Assembly: GCA_017601265.1 (NCBI GenBank)
Contig: JAFNJA010000138.1
Span: forward strand, 1 to 5,379
Source: Candidatus Brockarchaeota archaeon
Lineage (GTDB): Archaea; Thermoproteota; EX4484-205; DTQO01
Reading direction: 5' to 3'
Length of the DNA: 5,379 bases
The position numbers were made by a program, and so were the translations under genes. Below, in pieces: positions 1 to 4,896 of this stretch. The first letter of the stretch is position 1. The number at the start of each line of letters is the position of its first letter. The notes beneath the pieces are model-generated. The model saw only the letters and a program-made list of their open reading frames with translations. It searched no databases and was not told the DNA's origin.

Positions 1-197
1 TCGCTGAGCGCCTTCTGCGCCAGGGGTATCTCGAAGTAGTCGATGATGAAGTCCTTCTCGAGCCAGTCGTTCACCGGGGATCCCAGCTTCCCCACATCTC
101 CGAGCAGCATCAAGCCGATCCCCTCCCGGGATTCCGCGACGGGCGCTGCCCCCACGAGCAGCACGACCGTGAGGAAAGCGAGCCCCTGACTCGACAT
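1..197 (-). CDS. Secreted or membrane-anchored hypothetical protein, N-terminal part only
   Basis: An open frame runs leftward from ATG 197-195 to the window edge with no stop, giving 65 complete codons; the C-terminus lies outside the window. A GTG immediately before the ATG (200-198) is in frame and could also be the start. Residues 1-22 (MSSQGLAFLTVVLLVGAAPV...) look like a signal peptide: short polar start, hydrophobic core at about 6-17, small residues before a likely cleavage near the AES at 21-23. The remainder (REGIGLMLLGDVGKLG, then a charged stretch with NDWLEKDFIIDYFEIP) would be outside the membrane. I do not recognise the family. It is divergent from the adenosine-specific kinase gene. 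The secreted assignment rests only on the N-terminal pattern; an uncleaved single anchor is the alternative. Confidence 0.6.
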   Translation of the reverse strand, partial: MSSQGLAFLTVVLLVGAAPVAESREGIGLMLLGDVGKLGSPVNDWLEKDFIIDYFEIPLAQKALS

Positions 198-337
198 CAC
201 CCCGTGGTATGAAGCCCTGCCTCAAAACGTTTGCCTCCGAAATCCGTACTCTGACCTGCCAAACCTCGGGGTCATCGCAACGTTTCGGCAGTCCCCACAG
301 CCGAGCGAGATTTATCTTGCATCACCCTCAGCCGACC
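198..337. other. Divergent intergenic region with two AACGTTT elements
   Basis: This 140-bp gap carries the start regions of two divergent genes. The rightward TATA-like box is at 310-317. No good TATA box is visible for the leftward gene; the only AT-rich patch at a suitable distance (about 26-29 bases from its start) is at 221-232. That patch contains the 8-bp palindrome AAACGTTT (225-232), and its AACGTTT core recurs at 279-285. The two copies could be a regulator site, but such short matches may be chance. Confidence 0.3.
310..317 (+). promoter_or_regulatory. Archaeal TATA-like box for the adenosine-specific kinase gene
   Basis: ATTTATCT stands out in GC-rich surroundings and is preceded by purine-rich GCGAG, as a BRE would be. 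Its centre is about 24-25 bases upstream of ATG 338, the usual archaeal TATA-to-start distance, so transcription would begin at or next to the start codon and give a leaderless mRNA. No Shine-Dalgarno sequence lies before the ATG, which agrees. This fixes the start at 338 over the longer open frame from 209. Confidence 0.6.
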
Positions 338-832
338 ATGGCACCCGTGAGGATTGATGCTGTCGAGATGGAAAAGGGCAAGGACGATCAGATCATCGTG
401 GGGATGGCCAACTTCACGGTCAAGACCTGCGACGACCTCTTCAGGGCGGTGCTCTCCGCCGTTCCCGGCGTCAAGGTCGCGGCAGCAATGAACGAGGCCG
501 CCCCCAAGCTTGTGAGGGTGACCGGCAACGACAGGCGGTTGGAGGAGCTAGCCTCCAAGAACGCGCTGGCCATTGGAGCGTCCCACGCCTTCGTGCTCAT
601 GATGAACGGGGCCTACCCCATAAACGTCATGGACAAGGTCCGCAACGTGCCCGGAGTTTGCACGATACTTGGCGCCACGGCCAATCCCTGCCAAGTGGTG
701 GTCGGAAAGACGAAGTTGGGAAACGCCATTCTTGGCTTCGTGGACGGGAATCGGGTTGAAGCCGTGGAGGACGAGGAGGGAAGGAGGCAGCGCAGGGAAC
801 TTGTGGTGAAGATAGGCTACCCCCTGGGCTGA
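338..832 (+). CDS. Adenosine-specific kinase (PF04008/COG1839 family)
   Basis: This 164-residue protein matches the whole length of the adenosine-specific kinase family as I remember it, a small single-domain protein known mainly from archaea and some bacteria, with a structure from Pyrobaculum. Visible family blocks are GND at 63-65, NALAIGASHAFV at 75-86, YPINV at 93-97, NVPGVC at 103-108, ATANP at 113-117, GFVDG at 133-137 and the terminal KIGYPLG. The family is named for adenosine binding; its physiological reaction is, to my knowledge, poorly defined, so a kinase role here is inherited from the name. The protein should be cytoplasmic: there is no signal or membrane segment. The frame is open from 209, but ATG 338 is chosen because the TATA-like box at 310-317 would lie inside a longer gene and because homologues begin with a short strand leading to the conserved VGMANF-type segment (21-26). 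Its last 16 bases overlap the end of the convergent VLRF1-family gene. It appears monocistronic. Confidence 0.9.
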   Translation: MAPVRIDAVEMEKGKDDQIIVGMANFTVKTCDDLFRAVLSAVPGVKVAAAMNEAAPKLVRVTGNDRRLEELASKNALAIGASHAFVLMMNGAYPINVMDKVRNVPGVCTILGATANPCQVVVGKTKLGNAILGFVDGNRVEAVEDEEGRRQRRELVVKIGYPLG

Positions 833-1854
833 GCCACAGGAAGAGGAAGATCGAAGACCCACCCCCTCCATCTCCAGAACAAACCGGGCAGCGATGCAAG
901 CAGGTTTCTTGTGAGCTTGCCGGGCAGGGCGTACCTGATGATGCGATGGTCCCTGGCGGTCGCCGATGCCTCGAGAAACGCGGAGACGGTTCTCTCATCG
1001 CCCTCCAGCAGCAGATATGCGGGCTCGCCTCCCGAAAGCAGCCGCGCGGCGGCTTCATTCGCCTCCAGAAGCAGGTGTTTCACCTGGTCCTCCCGGGATC
1101 TGGCGAAGCGGGCCTGGCTGGAGCCGCCCTTCTTCGACTTGCCCACAACATCCTCCTCTTCCAACACCAGGTCCCTCACCTGCCCGTCAAAGAGGCACAC
1201 GGCATACGCGTCCCTGTGAACGGACACGAATCCCACAAGCGGCTTCTCCATGAGAGGCTCGATTAGCGAAAGGTCGAAAGCCTCACCAACCCTCCTCTCG
1301 TCCGCCTGAACGGGGAGGGGAGGTTCCAGCACGCATGCCCGCCTCTCGGATACGAACGCAACGAGGCCCCTTGCCCCTCTTCTCAACCGGCGGGCCCAGG
1401 CGCCCATGCCCGGCACGCTGTCTAGAAACGCCTCGCAGCTCGCTTCTGTCACAAGGGCACTCAGGCACTCCTCGCCCGGAAGCAACTCAATCCCCCGTAC
1501 GAAATCGGCGACTCTCTCCGGGCTGAGATCCTGCTCCTTGGAGAGAACCGCGAAAACCTCGGGCCGCGATGCCCGTGCCTCGAGTTCTGCCAGTTTCCTA
1601 GAAAGATCCTCAACCTGCTTAGCTTTCTCGGCGCACTCCTTCTCCGCCCTTCCCCTGCGCGACTCCTCTTCCGCCCGCCTCCGCCTTTCCTCCCTTGCCT
1701 TCTCAAGCGCGCTCTGAAGCTGGCCTCTGACCTTCTCCAGTTCGGACGTGATCTCGCCCAGCTTGCGCTGCGCCTCGGAGAGGGCTTTCTCCTTCTCCTG
1801 AAGCTCTGAGGCGAGACGGTCGTAGTCGGAGATCTTCTTGAGTATGCTTGTCAT
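817..1854 (-). CDS. Coiled-coil VLRF1 (Vms1/Ankzf1-type) peptidyl-tRNA hydrolase, archaeal type
   Basis: The predicted protein has 345 residues. Residues 3-95 are a highly charged heptad-like coiled coil rich in Glu, Lys and Arg. A linker follows, then a release-factor-like domain from about 195 to 310: VGFVSVHRDAYAVCLFDGQV (207-226), a basic GKSKK segment, and GGSSQARFARSREDQ at 243-257. The GGxxQ pattern with Q247 corresponds to the catalytic glutamine loop of the VLRF1 family, relatives of eRF1. In eukaryotes Vms1/ANKZF1 cleaves peptidyl-tRNA on stalled 60S subunits during ribosome-associated quality control. Archaeal proteins with a coiled coil followed by a (S/H)KGGxSQxRF motif are annotated in the same family. 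The inferred role is release of nascent chains from stalled large subunits in the cytoplasm. ATG 1854 is chosen because it lies one base after the stop of the upstream transporter gene, which suggests translational coupling; longer in-frame starts up to 1959 would run inside that gene. The C-terminus is unusually Trp- and Leu-rich (LPGLFWRWRGWVFDLPLP). Confidence 0.82.
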   Translation of the reverse strand: MTSILKKISDYDRLASELQEKEKALSEAQRKLGEITSELEKVRGQLQSALEKAREERRRRAEEESRRGRAEKECAEKAKQVEDLSRKLAELEARASRPEVFAVLSKEQDLSPERVADFVRGIELLPGEECLSALVTEASCEAFLDSVPGMGAWARRLRRGARGLVAFVSERRACVLEPPLPVQADERRVGEAFDLSLIEPLMEKPLVGFVSVHRDAYAVCLFDGQVRDLVLEEEDVVGKSKKGGSSQARFARSREDQVKHLLLEANEAAARLLSGGEPAYLLLEGDERTVSAFLEASATARDHRIIRYALPGKLTRNLLASLPGLFWRWRGWVFDLPLPVAQPRG

Positions 1855-1855
1855 C

Positions 1856-3039
1856 CTACGACGCGTTCCCCGCTCGCATCTTAAATCCTTCATCGCCCGT
1901 CCCGGGCATATTCCTTGCGTGCTGCGTAAGCAGACGCCAGACCAGAAAGGCCGCGCCAAGCGACATCACCGACATGCAGCCGAAGCTGAAAGCTAGGCCA
2001 AAGTAGTAGTTGGCTGTCGAAGCGATGACCGGGCTGACCGCTCCGCCGAGGAACCTGGCAGAGCTTATCAGGCCGATGGTCGTCCCCTTCTCGTTCGTCT
2101 TCGCAGAGGCAAGCGTGAAGAGCTGAGCTGGAGCGGGTGAATGCGCAACTACCTGTGCCACTCTCAATGCGAGGAAGGAGGGCAGGGAAACGAACAATCC
2201 CTGGGCCATTATCGCCCCGCCCTGTAGCGCGAGGAGCCCCGGCATCAGGCCTAGGGGAATGCTCCTGCTGGTCAGCGGTACCGCGGCGGCGAACGCAAGG
2301 TCGCCGATAGCGAGAACAATCCCTGTGTAGAGTGTCAGATCCTCGCTCCCGACTCCTGCGCACATCAGGTAGACAGGTAGCACTGGGCCAATGAAGGTTA
2401 GGGACGCCCTCAGCAGAACCATTGCCCCAAACTCGCGCCGTATAGCAGCCAGCCCGCGGAAGCTCAGCGTCGGCACTTGGGTTCCCTCCGCCTCCGGCCA
2501 CGCAAGAAAGAGCGCTAGCGGGATTGCGCAGGCGATTGAGATGCTCGAGACGACGAAACAAGCCCTGAACCCTATGACCGGGGCAGCGAATGCGCCGAAT
2601 ACAGGCCCGACCATTCCGCCCAGGATCTGGGCCGACTGCCCGTAGCCGAAAGCCCCGGCAAGGTCCCTTTCGCGGGCGATCGATGCGATCGCAGCCATCG
2701 CCACCACGCTGGTCCCGCCCAGTAGACCCCTCAGCGTTCGAAGGACCAGAACCGTCTCGACGTTCCCGGCCAAGGCAAACAGCCCCGTCAGGATCGAATG
2801 GGTGATGAGGACGCGCACCATCATCCTCTTTGCCCCGAACCGGGCCGTTAGCCATCCCCATAGGCGCCCCCCAAGAACGTCCCCAAACCTGACCACAGGG
2901 CGGCCTTGCTCAGATCGGACACTCCGAGATCCTCGTAGATGAAGAGCGTCAGGAAAGCATTCACGAAGGTCAAGGAAAGGGTGACGACGAACTGTATGAA
3001 GCAGGAGGTTAGAACTATGCTCCGGTAGTCGGCCCGCAT
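1856..3039 (-). pseudogene. MFS transporter, drug/H+ antiporter-like, with one frame disruption
   Basis: Two overlapping reading frames together encode a full-length major facilitator of about 394 residues. The first begins at ATG 3039 (MRADYRSIVL) and ends at TAA 2850-2848; the second supplies everything from RLWGWL (codon 2866-2864) to TAG 1858-1856. The join falls at a run of six G (2872-2867 on this strand); one added G, or a -1 ribosomal slip, gives a seamless product. In the joined protein the MFS motif A spans the join (GRLWGWLTARFGAKR, about 58-72, with Thr where Asp is common). A motif C-like segment (GYGQSAQILGGMVGPVFGA, about 132-150) resembles proton-driven exporters. About 12 hydrophobic segments can be laid out, with a central charged loop near 180-205. 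Everything else is intact, so a sequencing indel or real frameshifting is more likely than long-standing decay. It is the first gene of an operon with the VLRF1-family gene. Substrate unknown. Confidence 0.8.
2866..2872 (-). other. Slippery heptamer G_GGG_GGC at the MFS frame junction
   Basis: Read in the upstream frame, the minus strand here is TTG GGG GGC, so the heptamer G GGG GGC fits the X XXY YYZ form of -1 frameshift sites. Slipping back one base gives TTG GGG GGG CGC and enters exactly the frame that encodes the rest of the transporter. About 22 bases downstream is a small CCCG-GTT-CGGG hairpin (2844-2834), too weak to be convincing as a stimulator. A homopolymer sequencing error (six G read for seven) explains the same data. 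Confidence 0.4.
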
Positions 3040-3042
3040 CTG

Positions 3043-3047
3043 CCTCC
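3043..3047 (-). promoter_or_regulatory. Ribosome binding site deciding the MFS start
   Basis: GGAGG on the minus strand lies three bases before ATG 3039. This, together with the TATA-like box about 34 bases upstream, supports MRADYRSIVL as the true N-terminus. It argues against the upstream ATG at 3091, whose frame encodes hydrophilic sequence until the junction near 2866. Confidence 0.5.
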
Positions 3048-3068
3048 AAATGGGCCTCCCGGAGAAGC

Positions 3069-3077
3069 CTTTTTATC
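3069..3077 (-). promoter_or_regulatory. TATA-like box for the MFS/VLRF1 operon, possibly shared with the rightward gene
   Basis: GATAAAAAG on the minus strand is centred about 34 bases upstream of ATG 3039, predicting a transcript start near 3047 and a leader of only about eight bases that would contain the GGAGG. On the plus strand the same bases read CTTTTTATC, and TTTATCT also occurs in the kinase promoter, so the box could drive rightward transcription beginning near 3100 as well. Confidence 0.5.
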
Positions 3078-3084
3078 TCTGTTT

Positions 3085-3103
3085 GCCACAAAAAGCCAGT
3101 GGC
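3085..3103 (+). other. Small hairpin in the leader of the rightward transcript
   Basis: GCCAC (3085-3089) pairs perfectly with GTGGC (3099-3103) around a nine-base A-rich loop. It lies near the transcript start predicted for a rightward promoter at 3069-3077. A 5-bp stem can easily be chance, and no function is assigned. Confidence 0.2.
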
Positions 3104-3159
3104 GGGAATCCGGCGAAGGGGGACTCACGCTGCCTGTCGGATGGGCCAGACTTAGAAAG

Positions 3160-3375
3160 GTGGAGGGAAAGAAGCTGCTTCTGAGCTTCCGCAACGAGGA
3201 TCTGGAGATCCAGGAGCCCTCCGAGTGGTGGAAGCAGCACCTTGGGCAGATCAAGCAGTGCCTGGAGAAAGGCCAGATCCTAGCCTATATGGAATCCAAC
3301 AGGGTGGATAGGCTGGTTCTAAAGGACAGCACGGGATCCAGCACCACCCTCTACAGGCCCTGGAGGCTCTGGTGA
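3160..3375 (+). CDS. Small Trp-rich hypothetical protein, start uncertain
   Basis: From GTG 3160 this frame encodes 71 residues ending in TGA 3373-3375. I do not recognise the family. The sequence is mixed charged and amphipathic, with EWWKQHLGQIKQCLEKGQI (about 22-40) as a likely helix, then a strand-like segment (RVDRLVLKDST) and a tail with two Trp (LYRPWRLW). There is no signal or membrane segment. The frame remains open upstream to at least 3040 without any ATG, GTG or TTG, and the codons just before 3160 (LPVGWARLRK) read like protein, so a non-standard start such as CTG 3130, which has GGGGGA about seven bases ahead, is possible. It lies between a divergent operon and the URO-D-like gene, in the same direction as the latter but with that gene's own TATA-like box in between. 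The lack of an opposing better gene and the protein-like composition support it; it could still be a remnant. Confidence 0.5.
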   Translation: MEGKKLLLSFRNEDLEIQEPSEWWKQHLGQIKQCLEKGQILAYMESNRVDRLVLKDSTGSSTTLYRPWRLW

Positions 3376-3394
3376 GGGCTTCGCATACGGCATA

Positions 3395-3402
3395 GTTATA
3401 AT
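3395..3402 (+). promoter_or_regulatory. TATA-like box for the URO-D-like gene
   Basis: GTTATAAT lies about 37 bases upstream of ATG 3436. It predicts a start of transcription near 3424 and a leader of about 12 bases that contains no Shine-Dalgarno sequence. A second AT-rich patch, CATATT at 3415-3420, is too close to the ATG to be the box. Confidence 0.45.
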
Positions 3403-3435
3403 GGGGCTGTACGCCATATTGCTCTGCGTGTTATC

Positions 3436-4515
3436 ATGAACGCCCGGGAAAGGTTCAATGCATGCATGCACTTCGAGGAGACCGATCGTCCCCCGTTCTA
3501 CGAATGGCTTGGCTTCTGGCAAGAGACTCTGAACCGCTGGCGCGGGGAAGGGCTGGGCCCCGACGTGAACCACTATGACTACTTCGGCTTCGACAAGCGG
3601 GAAGGCGTGCCGCTCGACTACGGTCCCATCCCGAGTTACGTCAGCAGGACGCTGTACGAGGACGAAAGGTACGTGATCACAGAGACGAAGGGAGCCGGCC
3701 TCAGGTGGGTGGCTAAGTCCCTGAAATCCGGCACGACCATACCGCAGTTCACGGAGTTCGGCGTCAAGACGCCGGAGGACTTCGAGAAGATCCGGGACCG
3801 CTACGATCCAACTGACATGAGGAGGTACCCCAAGAACTGGGGGCCGGAGCTCATGCAGTACTACGAGGAGATCGACCATCCGGTGGGCATAGGCTTTCCT
3901 GGGCTTTTCGGCAACGCGAGGGGCATGATCGGCCTCAAGAACCTTGTCGTCATGATGTTCCGATACCCCGACTTCGTCAGGGAGCTCTTTGACTTCCTTG
4001 CGGACTTCCAAGTTGAGGTCGCAAGGAAGGCGGTCGCGGAGGCTAGGATCGACTTCGCGACGATATGGGAGGATATGGCCTACCACAGCGGACCCCACAT
4101 ATCACCCGCGCAGTGGCGGAAGTTCATGCTCCCCGGCTACAGGAAGATCACCCGATTCCTGAGGGAGAACGGCATCGACGTCATCATGGTGGACAGCGAC
4201 GGCAACAACGATGCCATCACGCCATGCTTCCTCGAGGGAGGGGTGAACTGTCTCTATCCGCTCGAGGTTGCCAGCAATGAGGACGCCGTCAAGCTACGCA
4301 AGCAGTACGGACACAAGCTCATCCTCATCGGCAACATAGACAAGAGAGCGATCGCGAGGGGCGGCCGGGCGTTGGAAGAGGAGGTTAACTCGAAGCTCCC
4401 CTTCCTGCTTGAGGACGGCGGGTACATACCCAGCGTCGACCACTGCGTGTCAAGCGACATCTCGTTCAAGAACTACTGCCGGTACATCGAGCTCGTCAAG
4501 AGCCACTGGAAGTAG
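3436..4515 (+). CDS. Uroporphyrinogen decarboxylase (URO-D) family protein, methyltransferase-like
   Basis: This complete 359-residue protein has the layout of the URO-D/MtaA superfamily TIM barrel (PF01208). Landmarks are the N-terminal NARERFNACMHFEETDRPP (2-20), WEDMAYHSGPHISP at 211-224, VDSDGN at 252-257, YPLEV at 274-278, GNIDKRAIARG at 299-309, and DGGYIPSVDHCVSSDIS at 327-343, a form typical of the many uncharacterised family members in anaerobes. The RQAGR-type N-terminal signature of true haem-pathway uroporphyrinogen decarboxylase is absent, so haem synthesis is unlikely. Coenzyme M methyltransferases (MtaA type) bind zinc through His-x-Cys and a later Cys; at the comparable place this protein has Asp-Ser-Asp (252-254), so it is not a standard MtaA. 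It may move methyl groups to or from a corrinoid protein, but no corrinoid-protein gene is visible next to it. It should be cytoplasmic. ATG 3436 fits the short leader and the usual family N-terminus. Substrate unknown. Confidence 0.85.
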   Translation: MNARERFNACMHFEETDRPPFYEWLGFWQETLNRWRGEGLGPDVNHYDYFGFDKREGVPLDYGPIPSYVSRTLYEDERYVITETKGAGLRWVAKSLKSGTTIPQFTEFGVKTPEDFEKIRDRYDPTDMRRYPKNWGPELMQYYEEIDHPVGIGFPGLFGNARGMIGLKNLVVMMFRYPDFVRELFDFLADFQVEVARKAVAEARIDFATIWEDMAYHSGPHISPAQWRKFMLPGYRKITRFLRENGIDVIMVDSDGNNDAITPCFLEGGVNCLYPLEVASNEDAVKLRKQYGHKLILIGNIDKRAIARGGRALEEEVNSKLPFLLEDGGYIPSVDHCVSSDISFKNYCRYIELVKSHWK

Positions 4516-4566
4516 GGTGCGGTTTTCCGCGACCCGCGAGGACAGGCCAAGACCTCACGCGCCGCG

Positions 4567-4582
4567 CGCCGGAACGCCGGAA
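4567..4582 (+). repeat. Tandem 8-bp repeat CGCCGGAA x2 beside the promoter
   Basis: Two exact copies of CGCCGGAA (4567-4574 and 4575-4582) abut and end at the purine-rich bases that would form the BRE of the following TATA box. The position suits a regulator that overlaps transcription-factor-B binding. Two copies of a GC-rich octamer in GC-rich DNA are weak evidence alone. Confidence 0.35.
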
Positions 4583-4595
4583 AAGGCTTTAAGCC
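4583..4595 (+). promoter_or_regulatory. BRE/TATA-like promoter of the small protein-Rad50 unit
   Basis: AAGG followed by CTTTAAG gives a purine-rich BRE plus TATA-like box centred about 34 bases before ATG 4624, predicting a leader of roughly eight bases; no Shine-Dalgarno sequence precedes that ATG. The box sits within the near-perfect inverted repeat GGCTT-T-AAGCC (4585-4595). Confidence 0.55.
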
Positions 4596-4623
4596 GTGCA
4601 GCCCACACCTTAGCGAGCCGCCC

Positions 4624-4896
4624 ATGGCCGAGGAAGCCCCCGACATATACGCAATTCTAGAGTCCTTCCTGAGAGAAAACTTCGCATCCAAGTACGAGCC
4701 CAAGGAGCTTGACGACGTGGTGGAGGTCGCCAAGAGGCTTTTGAGAGGGGCCATGGAGAGCGAGGCCAAGAGGAAGGAGGCCGAAAGCGCAGGGCCCACG
4801 CCAAGGAAGCCGGCATACGTCAGGGAACCTGATATCGAGGACAAGCTACTGGAGTCGCTGAAGCAGAGCATGAAGAAGGGAGAGGAGGGCGCATGA
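4624..4896 (+). CDS. Acidic helical hypothetical protein coupled to Rad50-like gene
   Basis: This 90-residue protein is not one I recognise. It is rich in Glu, Lys and Ala with no Cys. A predicted helical N-terminal half contains PDIYAILESFLRENFASKY (6-24) and ELDDVVEVAKRLLRGAM (28-44). A proline-containing linker follows (AGPTPRKPAYVREP, about 56-69), then a short C-terminal helix (IEDKLLESLKQSMKK). There is no signal or membrane segment. Its stop codon overlaps the start of the Rad50-like gene as ATGA, so the two are very likely co-transcribed and translationally coupled, which suggests comparable amounts of the two products and perhaps a physical complex. Many archaea have mre11 directly before rad50, but this protein is far too short and lacks the phosphoesterase motifs of Mre11. 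A role as a Rad50 accessory or regulator is inference from position only. ATG 4624 is supported by the TATA-like box at 4587-4593. Confidence 0.75.
   Translation: MAEEAPDIYAILESFLRENFASKYEPKELDDVVEVAKRLLRGAMESEAKRKEAESAGPTPRKPAYVREPDIEDKLLESLKQSMKKGEEGA
4884..4888 (+). promoter_or_regulatory. Ribosome binding site of the Rad50-like gene
   Basis: GGAGG lies four bases before ATG 4893, inside the end of the upstream gene. It supports initiation at the ATGA overlap, in contrast to several transcript-first genes here that lack such a site. Confidence 0.5.

Noticed and set aside
209..337. N-terminal extension of the adenosine-specific kinase from ATG 209
   Set aside because: The extra 43 residues have no family counterpart, and the extension would swallow the TATA-like box at 310-317, which is spaced for a start at 338.
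627..1058. 143-residue minus-strand frame overlapping the kinase and hydrolase genes
   Set aside because: Pro/Arg/Ser/Cys-rich low-complexity translation in a second frame of the hydrolase gene and antisense to the kinase; no domain or start signal.
1855..1959. N-terminal extension of the VLRF1-family protein from ATG 1959
   Set aside because: It would lie within the end of the transporter gene and encode Arg/Cys-rich sequence unlike a protein N-terminus; the ATG at 1854 begins directly at the coiled coil.
1890..2861. 323-residue minus-strand frame from ATG 2861
   Set aside because: It is the alternative frame of the transporter, giving Gly/Arg/Pro-rich sequence without membrane segments; the hydrophobic MFS frame is clearly the real one.
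3319..4098. 259-residue minus-strand frame opposite the URO-D-like gene
   Set aside because: It is antisense to a well-supported family protein, and its sequence shows no recognisable domain.
4519..4530. GCGG-TTTT-CCGC hairpin just after the URO-D-like stop
   Set aside because: Only four base pairs with no following T-run; archaeal termination depends on T-rich tracts, so it is not supported as a terminator.
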